A stretch of DNA of 13,936 nt from Deltaproteobacteria bacterium (GTDB taxonomy: Bacteria > Desulfobacterota > DSM-4660 > Desulfatiglandales > B25-G16), in NCBI GenBank assembly GCA_020348625.1, contig CP070752.1, forward strand, positions 1,901,028 to 1,914,963, given 5' to 3'. Of the stretch, positions 1-5,869 are shown in pieces. Below the pieces are notes generated by a model. That model searched no databases, was not told the origin of the DNA, and worked only from the letters and a program-made list of their open reading frames with translations. Every line of letters starts with the position of its first letter. Position 1 is the stretch's first letter. A program made the position numbers and the translations under genes.

Positions 1-164
1 CTCAGAAGGTAAATCCTACTCGCTTTACCATCATGGGATACGGCGAATCACAGCCGATTGCAGGCAATGAAACTGTGGAAGGCAGGGCTCAAAATCGTCG
101 TGTTGAGGTGGCCATTTTCGCGAATGACAAATTGAAGAAAGTCGCTAAGCAAAAAACAAGCTAG
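1..164 (+). CDS. OmpA/MotB-type C-terminal domain protein (3' fragment)
   Basis: The open frame enters from the left edge (first full codon at 3) and ends at TAG 162-164, giving the last 53 residues. The visible peptide runs through FTIMGYGESQPIA, then NRRVEVAIF and a Lys-rich tail. The GYGE.xPIA stretch and the NRRVE motif are typical of the end of the OmpA-like domain (OmpA/MotB/Pal family), which binds the diaminopimelate of peptidoglycan non-covalently. In this family the domain usually closes an outer-membrane protein, lipoprotein or stator protein. The N-terminal part is outside the window, so I cannot tell which. It reads toward the methyltransferase gene but is separated from it by about 310 bp, so cotranscription is not evident. 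The family call is firm; the particular protein is unknown. Confidence 0.85.
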   Translation, partial: QKVNPTRFTIMGYGESQPIAGNETVEGRAQNRRVEVAIFANDKLKKVAKQKTS

Positions 165-341
165 ACACACAAGATGAGGATTGCAAATCCCTCCCATGCT
201 TTGCAGCATTGTACGGATAACGGGAAAACAGATCGCCTCGAAACTCATGATTCAGCACCGAGTCTATAGCCTAACAAGAGTAAAGTAATTTTCAGGATCT
301 AGGAAGCAGCCTTCTTAAATGTGAAGGTCCCAAATTGAGAG

Positions 342-352
342 GATTCTGCATG
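342..352. repeat. 11-bp direct repeat, left copy
   Basis: GATTCTGCATG occurs here and again at 1271-1281 in the same orientation. The two copies bracket the methyltransferase gene, its possible promoter and the 352-373 hairpin. The flanking bases differ on both sides, so the identity is exactly 11 bp. It could be a scar of an insertion event or a coincidence; no transposase or integrase is present between the copies. Confidence 0.5.
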
Positions 353-373
353 CATCGTTACTTATTACGATGC
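352..373. repeat. Inverted repeat / hairpin upstream of methyltransferase
   Basis: GCATCGT (352-358) and ACGATGC (367-373) form a perfect 7-bp stem around an 8-nt loop, extendable by a G-T and an A-T pair outward. It sits just upstream of the TATAAT-like hexamer at 383-388. It could be a regulator half-site pair or a weak transcript end; there is no strong T-tract to make it an intrinsic terminator. Confidence 0.4.
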
Positions 374-388
374 GTCGCATTTTATAAT
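358..388 (+). promoter_or_regulatory. Possible promoter for the methyltransferase gene
   Basis: A perfect -10 hexamer TATAAT is present at 383-388, 88 bp before the ATG at 477. No good -35 hexamer lies at 16-18 bp; the nearest, TTACTT at 358-363, matches poorly and is 19 bp away. In an A+T-rich stretch this hexamer can occur by chance. The call rests only on the -10 match and on the need for a promoter for a gene that looks isolated. Confidence 0.3.
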
Positions 389-476
389 GAAAAGCAGGAA
401 AAGTTTGCGAAGATGTAGCAATTAAGACTTCTTAACCCTGCAATCAGAATCTACTGAACACCTGCCAGGGGAAAAT

Positions 477-1241
477 ATGCAAAACATAAAACAGCTGTAT
501 TATGGTTATTATGCAACGACTTTATATCTGCCATTTTCTTCCTTTTCAAGAAAGTGGCAGCGTTTCAGAAACCGAATCAAAGGGGCAGAGGAACTCCATT
601 TGCAATTCATATCCCTTCCCGCGATTTCTTGGAAGAAATGTACGAATCCTAAGTTAATAAGACTTATCGAGCCGCAGAAGGAAGATGGAAATATCAGAAT
701 AAGCGAACTTGGTATACTTTCACAGTTTGCAAAAAATTGTAAACCTGAGAGTTATATTTTGGAAATTGGAACTTTCGATGGCAGAAGTACCATAAACTTG
801 GCGCTCAATGCACCAATCAATTGCCCAATTTACACCCTTGATTTACCGCCTAACGGAGAAACAAAATACGCGATCAATTCTGGTGAGCAGCATTATGTCG
901 ACAAGCCTGAGCCTGGGTTGAGATACAAAAAATATGAGAATATCTATAAGAAGGAAGTCTCTCGTATCCATCAGCTTCTAGGAGATTCTGCCACATTTGA
1001 TTTCTCCGAATACAAAAACAATTGTTCTCTAGTTTTTGTCGATGGTTCTCATACTTATGAATATGCAAAAGCAGACACCAAACTTGCAATGGATTTGGTA
1101 GAAAAAAGCGGTGTAATTCTTTGGCATGATTACGGGATTTGGAAAGGTGTAACGGAAGCTTTAGAGGAGATAGAAGAAGAAAACCAGTTTGGTTTAAAAA
1201 ACATCTCAGGAACCAGCTTAGTCTATTGGAGAAAAGCGTAA
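477..1241 (+). CDS. Class I SAM-dependent methyltransferase (Methyltransf_24-like)
   Basis: The 254-residue protein has a Rossmann-type methyltransferase core after an N-terminal region of about 90 residues. Motif I is ILEIGTFDGRST at residues 94-105. The acidic end of strand 2 is at D122 (IYTLDL). GDSA lies at 169-172, VFVDGSHTYE at 186-195 and ILWHDYG at 214-220. The DGSH...HDYG pair is characteristic of the Methyltransf_24 type, which includes enzymes acting on sugars and secondary metabolites; the substrate here cannot be read from sequence. The start at 477 is preceded by AGGGG at 467-471, five nt away. No signal peptide or clear membrane segment is evident, so it is probably cytoplasmic. 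It stands alone, without glycosyltransferase neighbours, and is clearly richer in A+T codons (AAA, ATA, TTT, TAT) than the dcw genes, which hints at horizontal acquisition. It converges with the gene at 1373-1930. Confidence 0.8.
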   Translation: MQNIKQLYYGYYATTLYLPFSSFSRKWQRFRNRIKGAEELHLQFISLPAISWKKCTNPKLIRLIEPQKEDGNIRISELGILSQFAKNCKPESYILEIGTFDGRSTINLALNAPINCPIYTLDLPPNGETKYAINSGEQHYVDKPEPGLRYKKYENIYKKEVSRIHQLLGDSATFDFSEYKNNCSLVFVDGSHTYEYAKADTKLAMDLVEKSGVILWHDYGIWKGVTEALEEIEEENQFGLKNISGTSLVYWRKA

Positions 1242-1270
1242 GTACCCCAAACACCGAGTTAGTTTGACCT

Positions 1271-1281
1271 GATTCTGCATG
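1271..1281. repeat. 11-bp direct repeat, right copy
   Basis: This is the second GATTCTGCATG, 29 bp after the methyltransferase stop and in the same orientation as the copy at 342-352. The copies are 929 bp apart, start to start. The segment bounded by them is roughly the A+T-rich methyltransferase block, which is why the repeat is recorded. Confidence 0.5.
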
Positions 1282-1372
1282 AGTTTCACTTGCCTTCGCT
1301 AGGATGCCCATGGGAACATATCTCGCAATGATCGAAATGATCCTCTTCGGCAATACTTAAAGAAGCAAGCGG

Positions 1373-1930
1373 TTATTCTTTCCCCACCTGGAATGCCGGT
1401 GCAATCTGTTCTCCAAGGCGGTAATACTTGCTCGTGCCGGTGATAAAGATGAGAGGATCTATCTTTTGGGCATCTGCTTTTCCATCGGTGAGGCATCCCT
1501 CGGCAATGAAGGTCTCCTTGATTTCACCGACCACGAGGGTATGGCTTCCCAGATCCAACAGGTGAATCACTTTGCACTCGAGGTTTACCGGACACTCCTC
1601 GATGAGGGGTGCTGTTTCCAGTTCGCCGTTAAAAACCGTAAAGATCCCCGTCTTATCCTTGCCCCTGCCCGAGTAGATACCGCAGAAATCCACCCTCTTG
1701 ACCATGTCCGATGATGGCACATTAATCGAGAATGTGCCATGTTTCCGAATCCCCTCAAGGGTGTATCGCCTCTTATTGATACCCACGGCGATAGATGGCG
1801 GTTTTAGCGCTGCAATGGCGCACCATGCAGCAGTCATGAAATTCGGCTTTCCGCCTACTGTGGCGCCAACCAAAGTCGCCGGCATGGGAAAGAGCAGTGT
1901 CTGCGGGCCGAGCTTGGTCTTTTTCATCAT
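1373..1930 (-). CDS. Flavoredoxin-like flavin reductase family protein
   Basis: The 185-residue protein belongs to the flavin reductase-like, FMN-binding split-barrel family. Visible marks are GGKPNFMTAAW at 26-36 (the N-x-MTAAW signature near the flavin site), PPSIAVGI at 44-51, GTFSINVPS at 65-73, a GIYSGRGKDK loop near 84-93, LECKV at 117-121, SHTLVVGEI at 129-137, and YYRLG at 169-173. The pattern and length resemble flavoredoxins of sulfate reducers, which bind FMN and act in electron transfer or NAD(P)H-linked flavin reduction. The actual partner is not known here. On the minus strand AAGGAG precedes two adjacent ATG codons; the second (1927-1925) is seven nt from the GGAG and may be the true start, shortening the protein by one residue. 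It diverges from the dcw operon and seems functionally unrelated to it. Confidence 0.85.
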   Translation of the reverse strand: MMKKTKLGPQTLLFPMPATLVGATVGGKPNFMTAAWCAIAALKPPSIAVGINKRRYTLEGIRKHGTFSINVPSSDMVKRVDFCGIYSGRGKDKTGIFTVFNGELETAPLIEECPVNLECKVIHLLDLGSHTLVVGEIKETFIAEGCLTDGKADAQKIDPLIFITGTSKYYRLGEQIAPAFQVGKE

Positions 1931-2109
1931 TTTACTCCTTTCTTAGTGCCAGACATTGATCAATTACCAGTCCTTTTCAGTGCCATGCCCGTTGGTCTGC
2001 ACCCGGGCTAGAACCCAGGCAGTTTCGTTGGCATAGAGGCACAGGGGGCAAAGTTTACCAGCAGGGGCAAAAAACGCAAGGGAGAAAAACTGGTCAAAAT
2101 GCATTAGTA

Positions 2110-2135
2110 CCTGATTTCAGACAATAAATATCAGG
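2110..2135. promoter_or_regulatory. Inverted repeat upstream of the mra promoter
   Basis: CCTGAT (2110-2115) and ATCAGG (2130-2135) form an inverted repeat with 14 bp between arms. An extra matching base beyond one mismatch extends each arm to eight. The arm centres are 20 bp apart, about two helical turns, and the right arm ends 16 bp before the -35 hexamer at 2152. This geometry suits a dimeric regulator binding just upstream of RNA polymerase, but no regulator can be named and chance is possible. Confidence 0.35.
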
Positions 2136-2151
2136 ATTGTGCACTTTTTTC

Positions 2152-2180
2152 TTGACAAATAGGCAAATTTTTATTAAAAG
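2152..2180 (+). promoter_or_regulatory. Probable sigma-70 promoter of the dcw operon (Pmra)
   Basis: A perfect -35 hexamer TTGACA lies at 2152-2157. At 17 bp spacing the -10 candidate is TAAAAG (2175-2180); at 14 bp it is TATTAA (2172-2177). The -10 is therefore imperfect and its exact position uncertain. Initiation is expected near 2185-2190, giving a leader of only about 25 nt to the mraZ ATG at 2213. This also argues against translation from the GTG at 2180, which would lie upstream of the transcript start. The -10 and start region overlap the AAAGTGG repeats, as expected for a repressed promoter. Confidence 0.65.
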
Positions 2181-2206
2181 TGGGAGAAAGTGGTAAAAAG
2201 TGGTAC
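2177..2206 (+). promoter_or_regulatory. MraZ box array (three 10-bp direct repeats)
   Basis: AAAGTGG followed by three variable bases occurs three times in exact 10-bp phase, at 2177, 2187 and 2197. A degenerate fourth unit (ATTGTGATGG) at 2207-2216 runs into the mraZ start codon. MraZ proteins are known to bind such phased repeats ahead of their own operon: TGGGN units separated by 5 bp in E. coli, and AAAGTG[T/G]N3 units in mycoplasmas. The array overlaps the presumed -10 and transcript start, so bound MraZ would block initiation. Autoregulation here is inferred from this layout. An inverted CACTTT copy lies at 2142-2147, on the other side of the -35. Confidence 0.8.
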
Positions 2207-2212
2207 ATTGTG

Positions 2213-2671
2213 ATGGAAAACCTTCCCCCCAAATTCTTTGAAGGCAGGTCTCGACATACCCTGGATGAGAAAGGACGCCCGGCCATCCCCACTCGTTTCA
2301 GGGAGGTTTTGAACCAAAAGGGCGATTCGTCCCTCGTCGTAACCAATCTTAACAATTGTTTGGTGTCATTTGCAAGAGATGATTGGCAGAAAATAAAGGA
2401 TAAAGCCGTAAACCTACCGCTCTTTGACAACGCTGCCACCACCTACTTGCGCTACTTCGTGTCCGGTGCTGTAGAGTGCACGTTAAAGCAGAACCGGATA
2501 CTCATTCCCCCGGACCTGAGGGGATTGGCCGGATTAAAGAAAGAGGTAGTATTGGTTGGCCATCTGACAAGGTTCGAAATATGGGATAAGGTGAAGTGGG
2601 AGGAGGAGTTCGATCGGGTAAGAGAAACGTTTCCAGAGGCAAGTCAATCTCTCTCTAATCTTGGAATCTGA
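2213..2671 (+). CDS. mraZ: Transcriptional regulator MraZ
   Basis: MraZ is a DNA-binding protein with two tandem SpoVT/AbrB-like swapped-hairpin halves that forms a ring and represses its own dcw operon. From the ATG at 2213 it has 152 residues, the usual family length. The first half carries a perfect DxxxR motif (D18-E-K-G-R22) followed by PAIPTRFREVL. The second half has VECTLKQNRILIPPDLR (87-103), where the usual D-x-x-G-R turn appears one residue short and lacks the Asp. EVVLVG (111-116) and FEIWD (121-125) also match the family. The frame is open upstream to GTG 2180, but that start lies inside the operator and before the likely transcript start, so 2213 (or GTG 2210) is preferred. No strong Shine-Dalgarno is seen; AAGTGG at 2198-2203 is the closest. 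Confidence 0.93.
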   Translation: MENLPPKFFEGRSRHTLDEKGRPAIPTRFREVLNQKGDSSLVVTNLNNCLVSFARDDWQKIKDKAVNLPLFDNAATTYLRYFVSGAVECTLKQNRILIPPDLRGLAGLKKEVVLVGHLTRFEIWDKVKWEEEFDRVRETFPEASQSLSNLGI

Positions 2672-2683
2672 GAGGAAGAGAAA

Positions 2684-3619
2684 ATGCTGACCGCCCATCA
2701 ACCGGTGATGGTTGATGAGGCCTTGAGGTATCTGATCACTGCCCCGGCCGGCATATACGTCGATGGAACCGCTGGAACCGGCGGCCATAGTCTTGAGATC
2801 TGTAAGAGGATAGCGCCCGAGGGGAGATTGATTTGCCTCGATGTTGATAGAGCCTCCTTAAGATTGGCCGAGGCGCAACTAGCTTCGTTTGGCGACGGTG
2901 TCAGGATAGTCAAAGGGAGCTACGTCGGTTTAGACAGGGTATTACAACAAGCTGGTATCCGTAAGGTACACGGCATTTTACTGGATCTAGGTCTGTCATC
3001 GTATCAACTAGAGCACTCTGGAAGAGGCTTTAGCTTTTTGAAGGACGAGCCCCTGGATATGAGGATGGATCAAGATCACGGGATAAGTGCAGGTGAACTC
3101 ATTAACACTATTTCCATGGAAAGGCTGCAAGAGCTTCTCTGGCATTATGCCGAGGAGAGATGGGCAAAAAGAATTGCCCGGGCCATAATTGAACAAAGGC
3201 AAAAAGGGCCTGTAGCAACAAGCCGAGAGTTGGCACGGATCGTTGAAACCACTATTCCTTTAAAGCATCGCCCTCGAAAAATACACCCAGCCACCAAGAC
3301 CTTCCAGGCCCTTAGAATAGCTGTTAATGGAGAACTGCAAAACCTAGCAGATTTTCTGAGCAAGGCACCCGCACTACTGAGGAGCAGAGGGAGGTTAGTG
3401 GTGATATCGTATCATTCGTTGGAAGACAGGCTCGTAAAACAGGCCTTTCGTGAGCGGAAGCACGTTGGTGGGCATCCACGAAAGCTCCCAGGCGTACCTG
3501 GCGTGGAGCCCTCTCTCATAAAGCCTTTAACGAAAAAAGGGCTGAGACCCAGCCAGGAAGAAGTCACTGCAAACCCGAGGTCCAGAAGCGCAATAATGAG
3601 GGTTGCCGAAAGGATCTAA
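2684..3619 (+). CDS. rsmH: 16S rRNA (cytosine1402-N4)-methyltransferase RsmH
   Basis: RsmH (MraW) methylates N4 of C1402 in the decoding centre of 16S rRNA using SAM; it is a regular dcw member. The protein is 311 residues, the normal size. Diagnostic motifs are HQPVMVDEAL (5-14), the SAM-binding DGTAGTGGHS (27-36), the acidic D53 after strand 2, ILLDLGLSS (98-106), SGRGFSF (112-118), HPATKTFQALRIAVN (201-215), ISYHSLEDRLVK (241-252) and NPRSRSAIMR near the C-terminus. The substrate-recognition insert lies roughly between residues 110 and 200. The ATG at 2684 is 12 nt after the mraZ stop, with a GAGGA-type ribosome site at 2672-2678. Confidence 0.97.
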   Translation: MLTAHQPVMVDEALRYLITAPAGIYVDGTAGTGGHSLEICKRIAPEGRLICLDVDRASLRLAEAQLASFGDGVRIVKGSYVGLDRVLQQAGIRKVHGILLDLGLSSYQLEHSGRGFSFLKDEPLDMRMDQDHGISAGELINTISMERLQELLWHYAEERWAKRIARAIIEQRQKGPVATSRELARIVETTIPLKHRPRKIHPATKTFQALRIAVNGELQNLADFLSKAPALLRSRGRLVVISYHSLEDRLVKQAFRERKHVGGHPRKLPGVPGVEPSLIKPLTKKGLRPSQEEVTANPRSRSAIMRVAERI

Positions 3620-3620
3620 G

Positions 3621-3908
3621 GTGAAGAAGACACAAAAGGTACCCATGAAGCTGTTCCGCCTTTCTGCGATCATGCTCCTTTTAGTACTGCTTGCAGGCAT
3701 TGCTCACGTTTGGGTGAATTTCAAGCGGACCCAAATGGGCTACACCCTGACCAGGCTCAAAAGAGAAATAATGGAAATGGAGGAATATAACCGAAAGCTG
3801 AAGCTCGAGATCGCCTATTTGAAGTCCCCCGAGTTCTTGGAGAATAAGGCGATTAAGGAGTTTGGCCTACAACATCCCTCGGTCAAACAAGTAGTCTTTT
3901 TGCCATGA
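3621..3908 (+). CDS. ftsL: Cell division protein FtsL
   Basis: FtsL is a small bitopic membrane protein that joins FtsB and FtsQ at the septum and helps activate FtsWI. From GTG 3621 it has 95 residues: a basic cytoplasmic N-terminus (1-13), one transmembrane helix at about 12-32 (leucine/isoleucine-rich), then a periplasmic helix with a heptad-like pattern (about 43-68) typical of the leucine-zipper region, and a short tail. Sequence conservation is low in this family; the call rests on topology and on its place between rsmH and ftsI. The GTG is one base after the rsmH stop with AAAGGA six nt upstream. A TTG at 3603 would overlap rsmH, and ATG 3645 (AAAAGG before it) would give 87 residues. 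The 3' end overlaps ftsI by 4 bp (ATGA), implying coupling. Confidence 0.85.
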   Translation: MKKTQKVPMKLFRLSAIMLLLVLLAGIAHVWVNFKRTQMGYTLTRLKREIMEMEEYNRKLKLEIAYLKSPEFLENKAIKEFGLQHPSVKQVVFLP

Positions 3909-5839
3909 GACCCAAAGATAAGAAGTGGGTGAGAATCAGGATCTATGTAACAGGGGCATTCTTTGTCCTCGTGCTCTGCGTTATCTTCCTGAGGGCCTAT
4001 CAACTGCAGATTCTTGAGGGCAAACGGCTTTCCTCCCTGGCGCGAGAGGATTACACAGGGAGCCTCGTGCTAATGCCCCAACGAGGTACCATCTTTGACA
4101 GGAACGGCAAGCAGCTGGCGATCAGCGTGGACGTGAGCTCCATATATGCATACCCGAAAGCAATAAAAGACAAGGCCGGCACGGCCAGGCTCTTGGCCAA
4201 AACCCTGGGCATTAACAGAAGGCATCTCCTTGAAAGGCTGCGCAGCGCCCGCTCCTTTGTCTGGGTGAAGAGAAAGGTGACACCAGAGGAGATAAAAAAG
4301 GTCGGGGAGCTGAAACTGAGCGGAATAGATTTTACCGAGGAGAGCAGGCGGTACTATGCCTGGAAGGAAACCGCGGCTCACGTTATCGGGTTTGCCAGCC
4401 AGGACAACAGGGGCCTTGAGGGCACAGAACTGCAATACAATAGCTATTTAGAAGGACGTGAAATAAGGCTCACCAGGATCCACGATGCCCTGGGAAGACC
4501 ACTTGCCTTTGATGATTTCGGAAAAGAAGACCATGATCCGTTCAATGTGAGGTTAACAATCGACAAGGATATCAGCTACAATGCCCGCAAGGCCCTCAGT
4601 AAAGCCGTGGAAGAAACGGAAGCAAAGAGCGGTGTCTGTATCGTGCTCAGGCCCCAGACAGGTGAAATATTGGCTATGGCCGTTGTGCCGGAATTTAACC
4701 CCAATGCATTCTGGCAGTACAAGCCGCAGGACTGGAGAAACAGGGCGGTTACCGACTGCTATGAACCTGGCTCTACCCTCAAGGCGTTTCTTTTGGCCGC
4801 TGCCTTGGAACAAGGCGCGATTACGCCAAAAACCATATTCAATTGTGAGAGGGGTACGTATCGGATCGGCGGCAAGATCATCCATGACAGCAAACCCCAC
4901 GGAATGTTACGGGTTCGTGACATAGTAAAGGTGTCAAGTAACATCGGGGCCATAAAGATGGGGCAAAGGCTCGGAGCAGATCGTTTCCATTCATACCTGC
5001 AACGGTTTGGTTTTGGCGAACCATCTGGCATAGATTTTCCAGGGGAGCGGGAAGGAACCCTGAAGCCGGTGAGAGAGATCAGCGTCTTGGGTCAAAATAC
5101 CCGTTATTTCGGCCAGGGTATCTCGACCTCGCCCCTTCAACTGGCAATGGCCTTTGGGGCCATAGCCAATGGCGGGCATCTTATGAGGCCCTTTATCGTA
5201 AAATCGATCCACGATCGGCACGGAAAGGTAATCAGGGAGTTTGGTCCGGTGGTGAGGAGAGATGTCATATCACCGGAGACGGCAAGAACGGTGAGGATGA
5301 TCCTTGAAGATGTGACCAAAGAGGGCGGAACAGCGCCCAAGGCTGCAATAGAGGGGTACCGCGTTGCGGGCAAAACAGGAACCGCACAAAAGGTTGACCC
5401 GGCTAAGAGAACTTACTCCGATGAGAAATTCGTGGCCTTTTTCGGTGGTTTTGCGCCTTTAGATTCCCCTGCTGTTGCCATCCTGGTGGTCCTTGATGAG
5501 CCCAAGGGCACTCCTTATGGAGGGATCGTTGCCGCCCCTGTTTTCAGGGAGGTCGGATATTTGACCCTCAACCAACTCAGCGTGAAGCCGTCAATCGAAT
5601 ACTGTTTTTCCCGACCCGCACAGATAAAACAAAAACCGGCTGTCCAGAGTCCTGATGTGCCGGGTTTGGTGCCAAACATGGAGGGGCTCGGCGTAAGAGA
5701 TGTTTTGAGCAAGGCACGACGTCTGGGGGTGCGGGTGGTAGTTAAGGGAAGCGGTTTTGCCGTGGAGCAGAGCCCGGCGGCCGGCACCCCGTTGACAGAG
5801 GGAAGATCCCTCACCGTTACCTTCAGACCGCCGTGTTAA
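3905..5839 (+). CDS. ftsI: Septal peptidoglycan transpeptidase FtsI (PBP3-type) with C-terminal PASTA domain
   Basis: This class B penicillin-binding protein crosslinks septal peptidoglycan in the periplasm together with FtsW. It has 644 residues. A cytoplasmic N-terminus is followed by a transmembrane anchor at about 11-33. The pedestal domain begins with RGTIFDRNG (60-68). The transpeptidase domain holds all three active-site motifs: S290-T-L-K293 (nucleophile S290), S344-S-N346 and K490-T-G-T493. A C-terminal PASTA domain lies at about 585-644 (VPGLVPNMEG...QSPAAGTPLTEG); E. coli FtsI lacks it, but Gram-positive PBP2x/SpoVD and many deltaproteobacterial FtsI proteins have one. Translation starts on the ATGA overlap with ftsL without a visible Shine-Dalgarno, so it is probably coupled. 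The last residue is a cysteine. Confidence 0.95.
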   Translation: MRPKDKKWVRIRIYVTGAFFVLVLCVIFLRAYQLQILEGKRLSSLAREDYTGSLVLMPQRGTIFDRNGKQLAISVDVSSIYAYPKAIKDKAGTARLLAKTLGINRRHLLERLRSARSFVWVKRKVTPEEIKKVGELKLSGIDFTEESRRYYAWKETAAHVIGFASQDNRGLEGTELQYNSYLEGREIRLTRIHDALGRPLAFDDFGKEDHDPFNVRLTIDKDISYNARKALSKAVEETEAKSGVCIVLRPQTGEILAMAVVPEFNPNAFWQYKPQDWRNRAVTDCYEPGSTLKAFLLAAALEQGAITPKTIFNCERGTYRIGGKIIHDSKPHGMLRVRDIVKVSSNIGAIKMGQRLGADRFHSYLQRFGFGEPSGIDFPGEREGTLKPVREISVLGQNTRYFGQGISTSPLQLAMAFGAIANGGHLMRPFIVKSIHDRHGKVIREFGPVVRRDVISPETARTVRMILEDVTKEGGTAPKAAIEGYRVAGKTGTAQKVDPAKRTYSDEKFVAFFGGFAPLDSPAVAILVVLDEPKGTPYGGIVAAPVFREVGYLTLNQLSVKPSIEYCFSRPAQIKQKPAVQSPDVPGLVPNMEGLGVRDVLSKARRLGVRVVVKGSGFAVEQSPAAGTPLTEGRSLTVTFRPPC

Positions 5840-5869
5840 CTGCGAGGGCGGCGCAGAAGAGAAAAGGGC

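Larger units (their letters stand above)
165..476. other. Intergenic stretch with small hairpins, no convincing gene
   Basis: These 312 bp between the OmpA-type stop and the methyltransferase start hold no ORF with both a plausible start and a ribosome site; the best is a 31-codon ATG frame from 174 without a Shine-Dalgarno. Several small inverted repeats are visible: an imperfect GAGGATT/AATCCCTC hairpin at 176-193, ATGCT/AGCAT at 196-209, AGGAAG/CTTCTT at 301-316, and GCATCGT/ACGATGC at 352-373. None is followed by a convincing T-run, so I do not call an intrinsic terminator. The first two lie within 50 nt of the ompA-type stop and could help end that transcript. The base composition is A+T-rich, like the gene downstream. 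Confidence 0.5.

Noticed and set aside
171..210. Possible intrinsic terminator after the OmpA-type gene
   Set aside because: Two small hairpins (176-193 and 196-209) are present, but neither is G+C-rich with a following T-run. They are mentioned only as structure.
874..1353. 159-codon minus-strand frame across the methyltransferase
   Set aside because: It lies mostly antisense to a gene with clear SAM-methyltransferase motifs, starts at a TTG with no good ribosome site, and its product shows no recognisable domain.
1360..1382. AAAGAA/TTCTTT inverted repeat at the 3' end of the flavoredoxin gene
   Set aside because: The stem is short and A+T-rich, the loop is 11-12 nt, it overlaps the stop codon and no T-run follows. 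It is unlikely to be a terminator.
1946..2100. tRNA-like fragments in the flavoredoxin-mraZ intergenic region
   Set aside because: A GGGTTCTAGCCC-like stretch on the minus strand recalls a T-arm, but no acceptor stem, D-arm or anticodon arm can be fitted around it.
2180..2212. Extended mraZ N-terminus from GTG 2180
   Set aside because: The extra 11 codons are encoded by the MraZ box repeats, lie at or before the expected transcript start, and are absent from the family's usual N-terminus.
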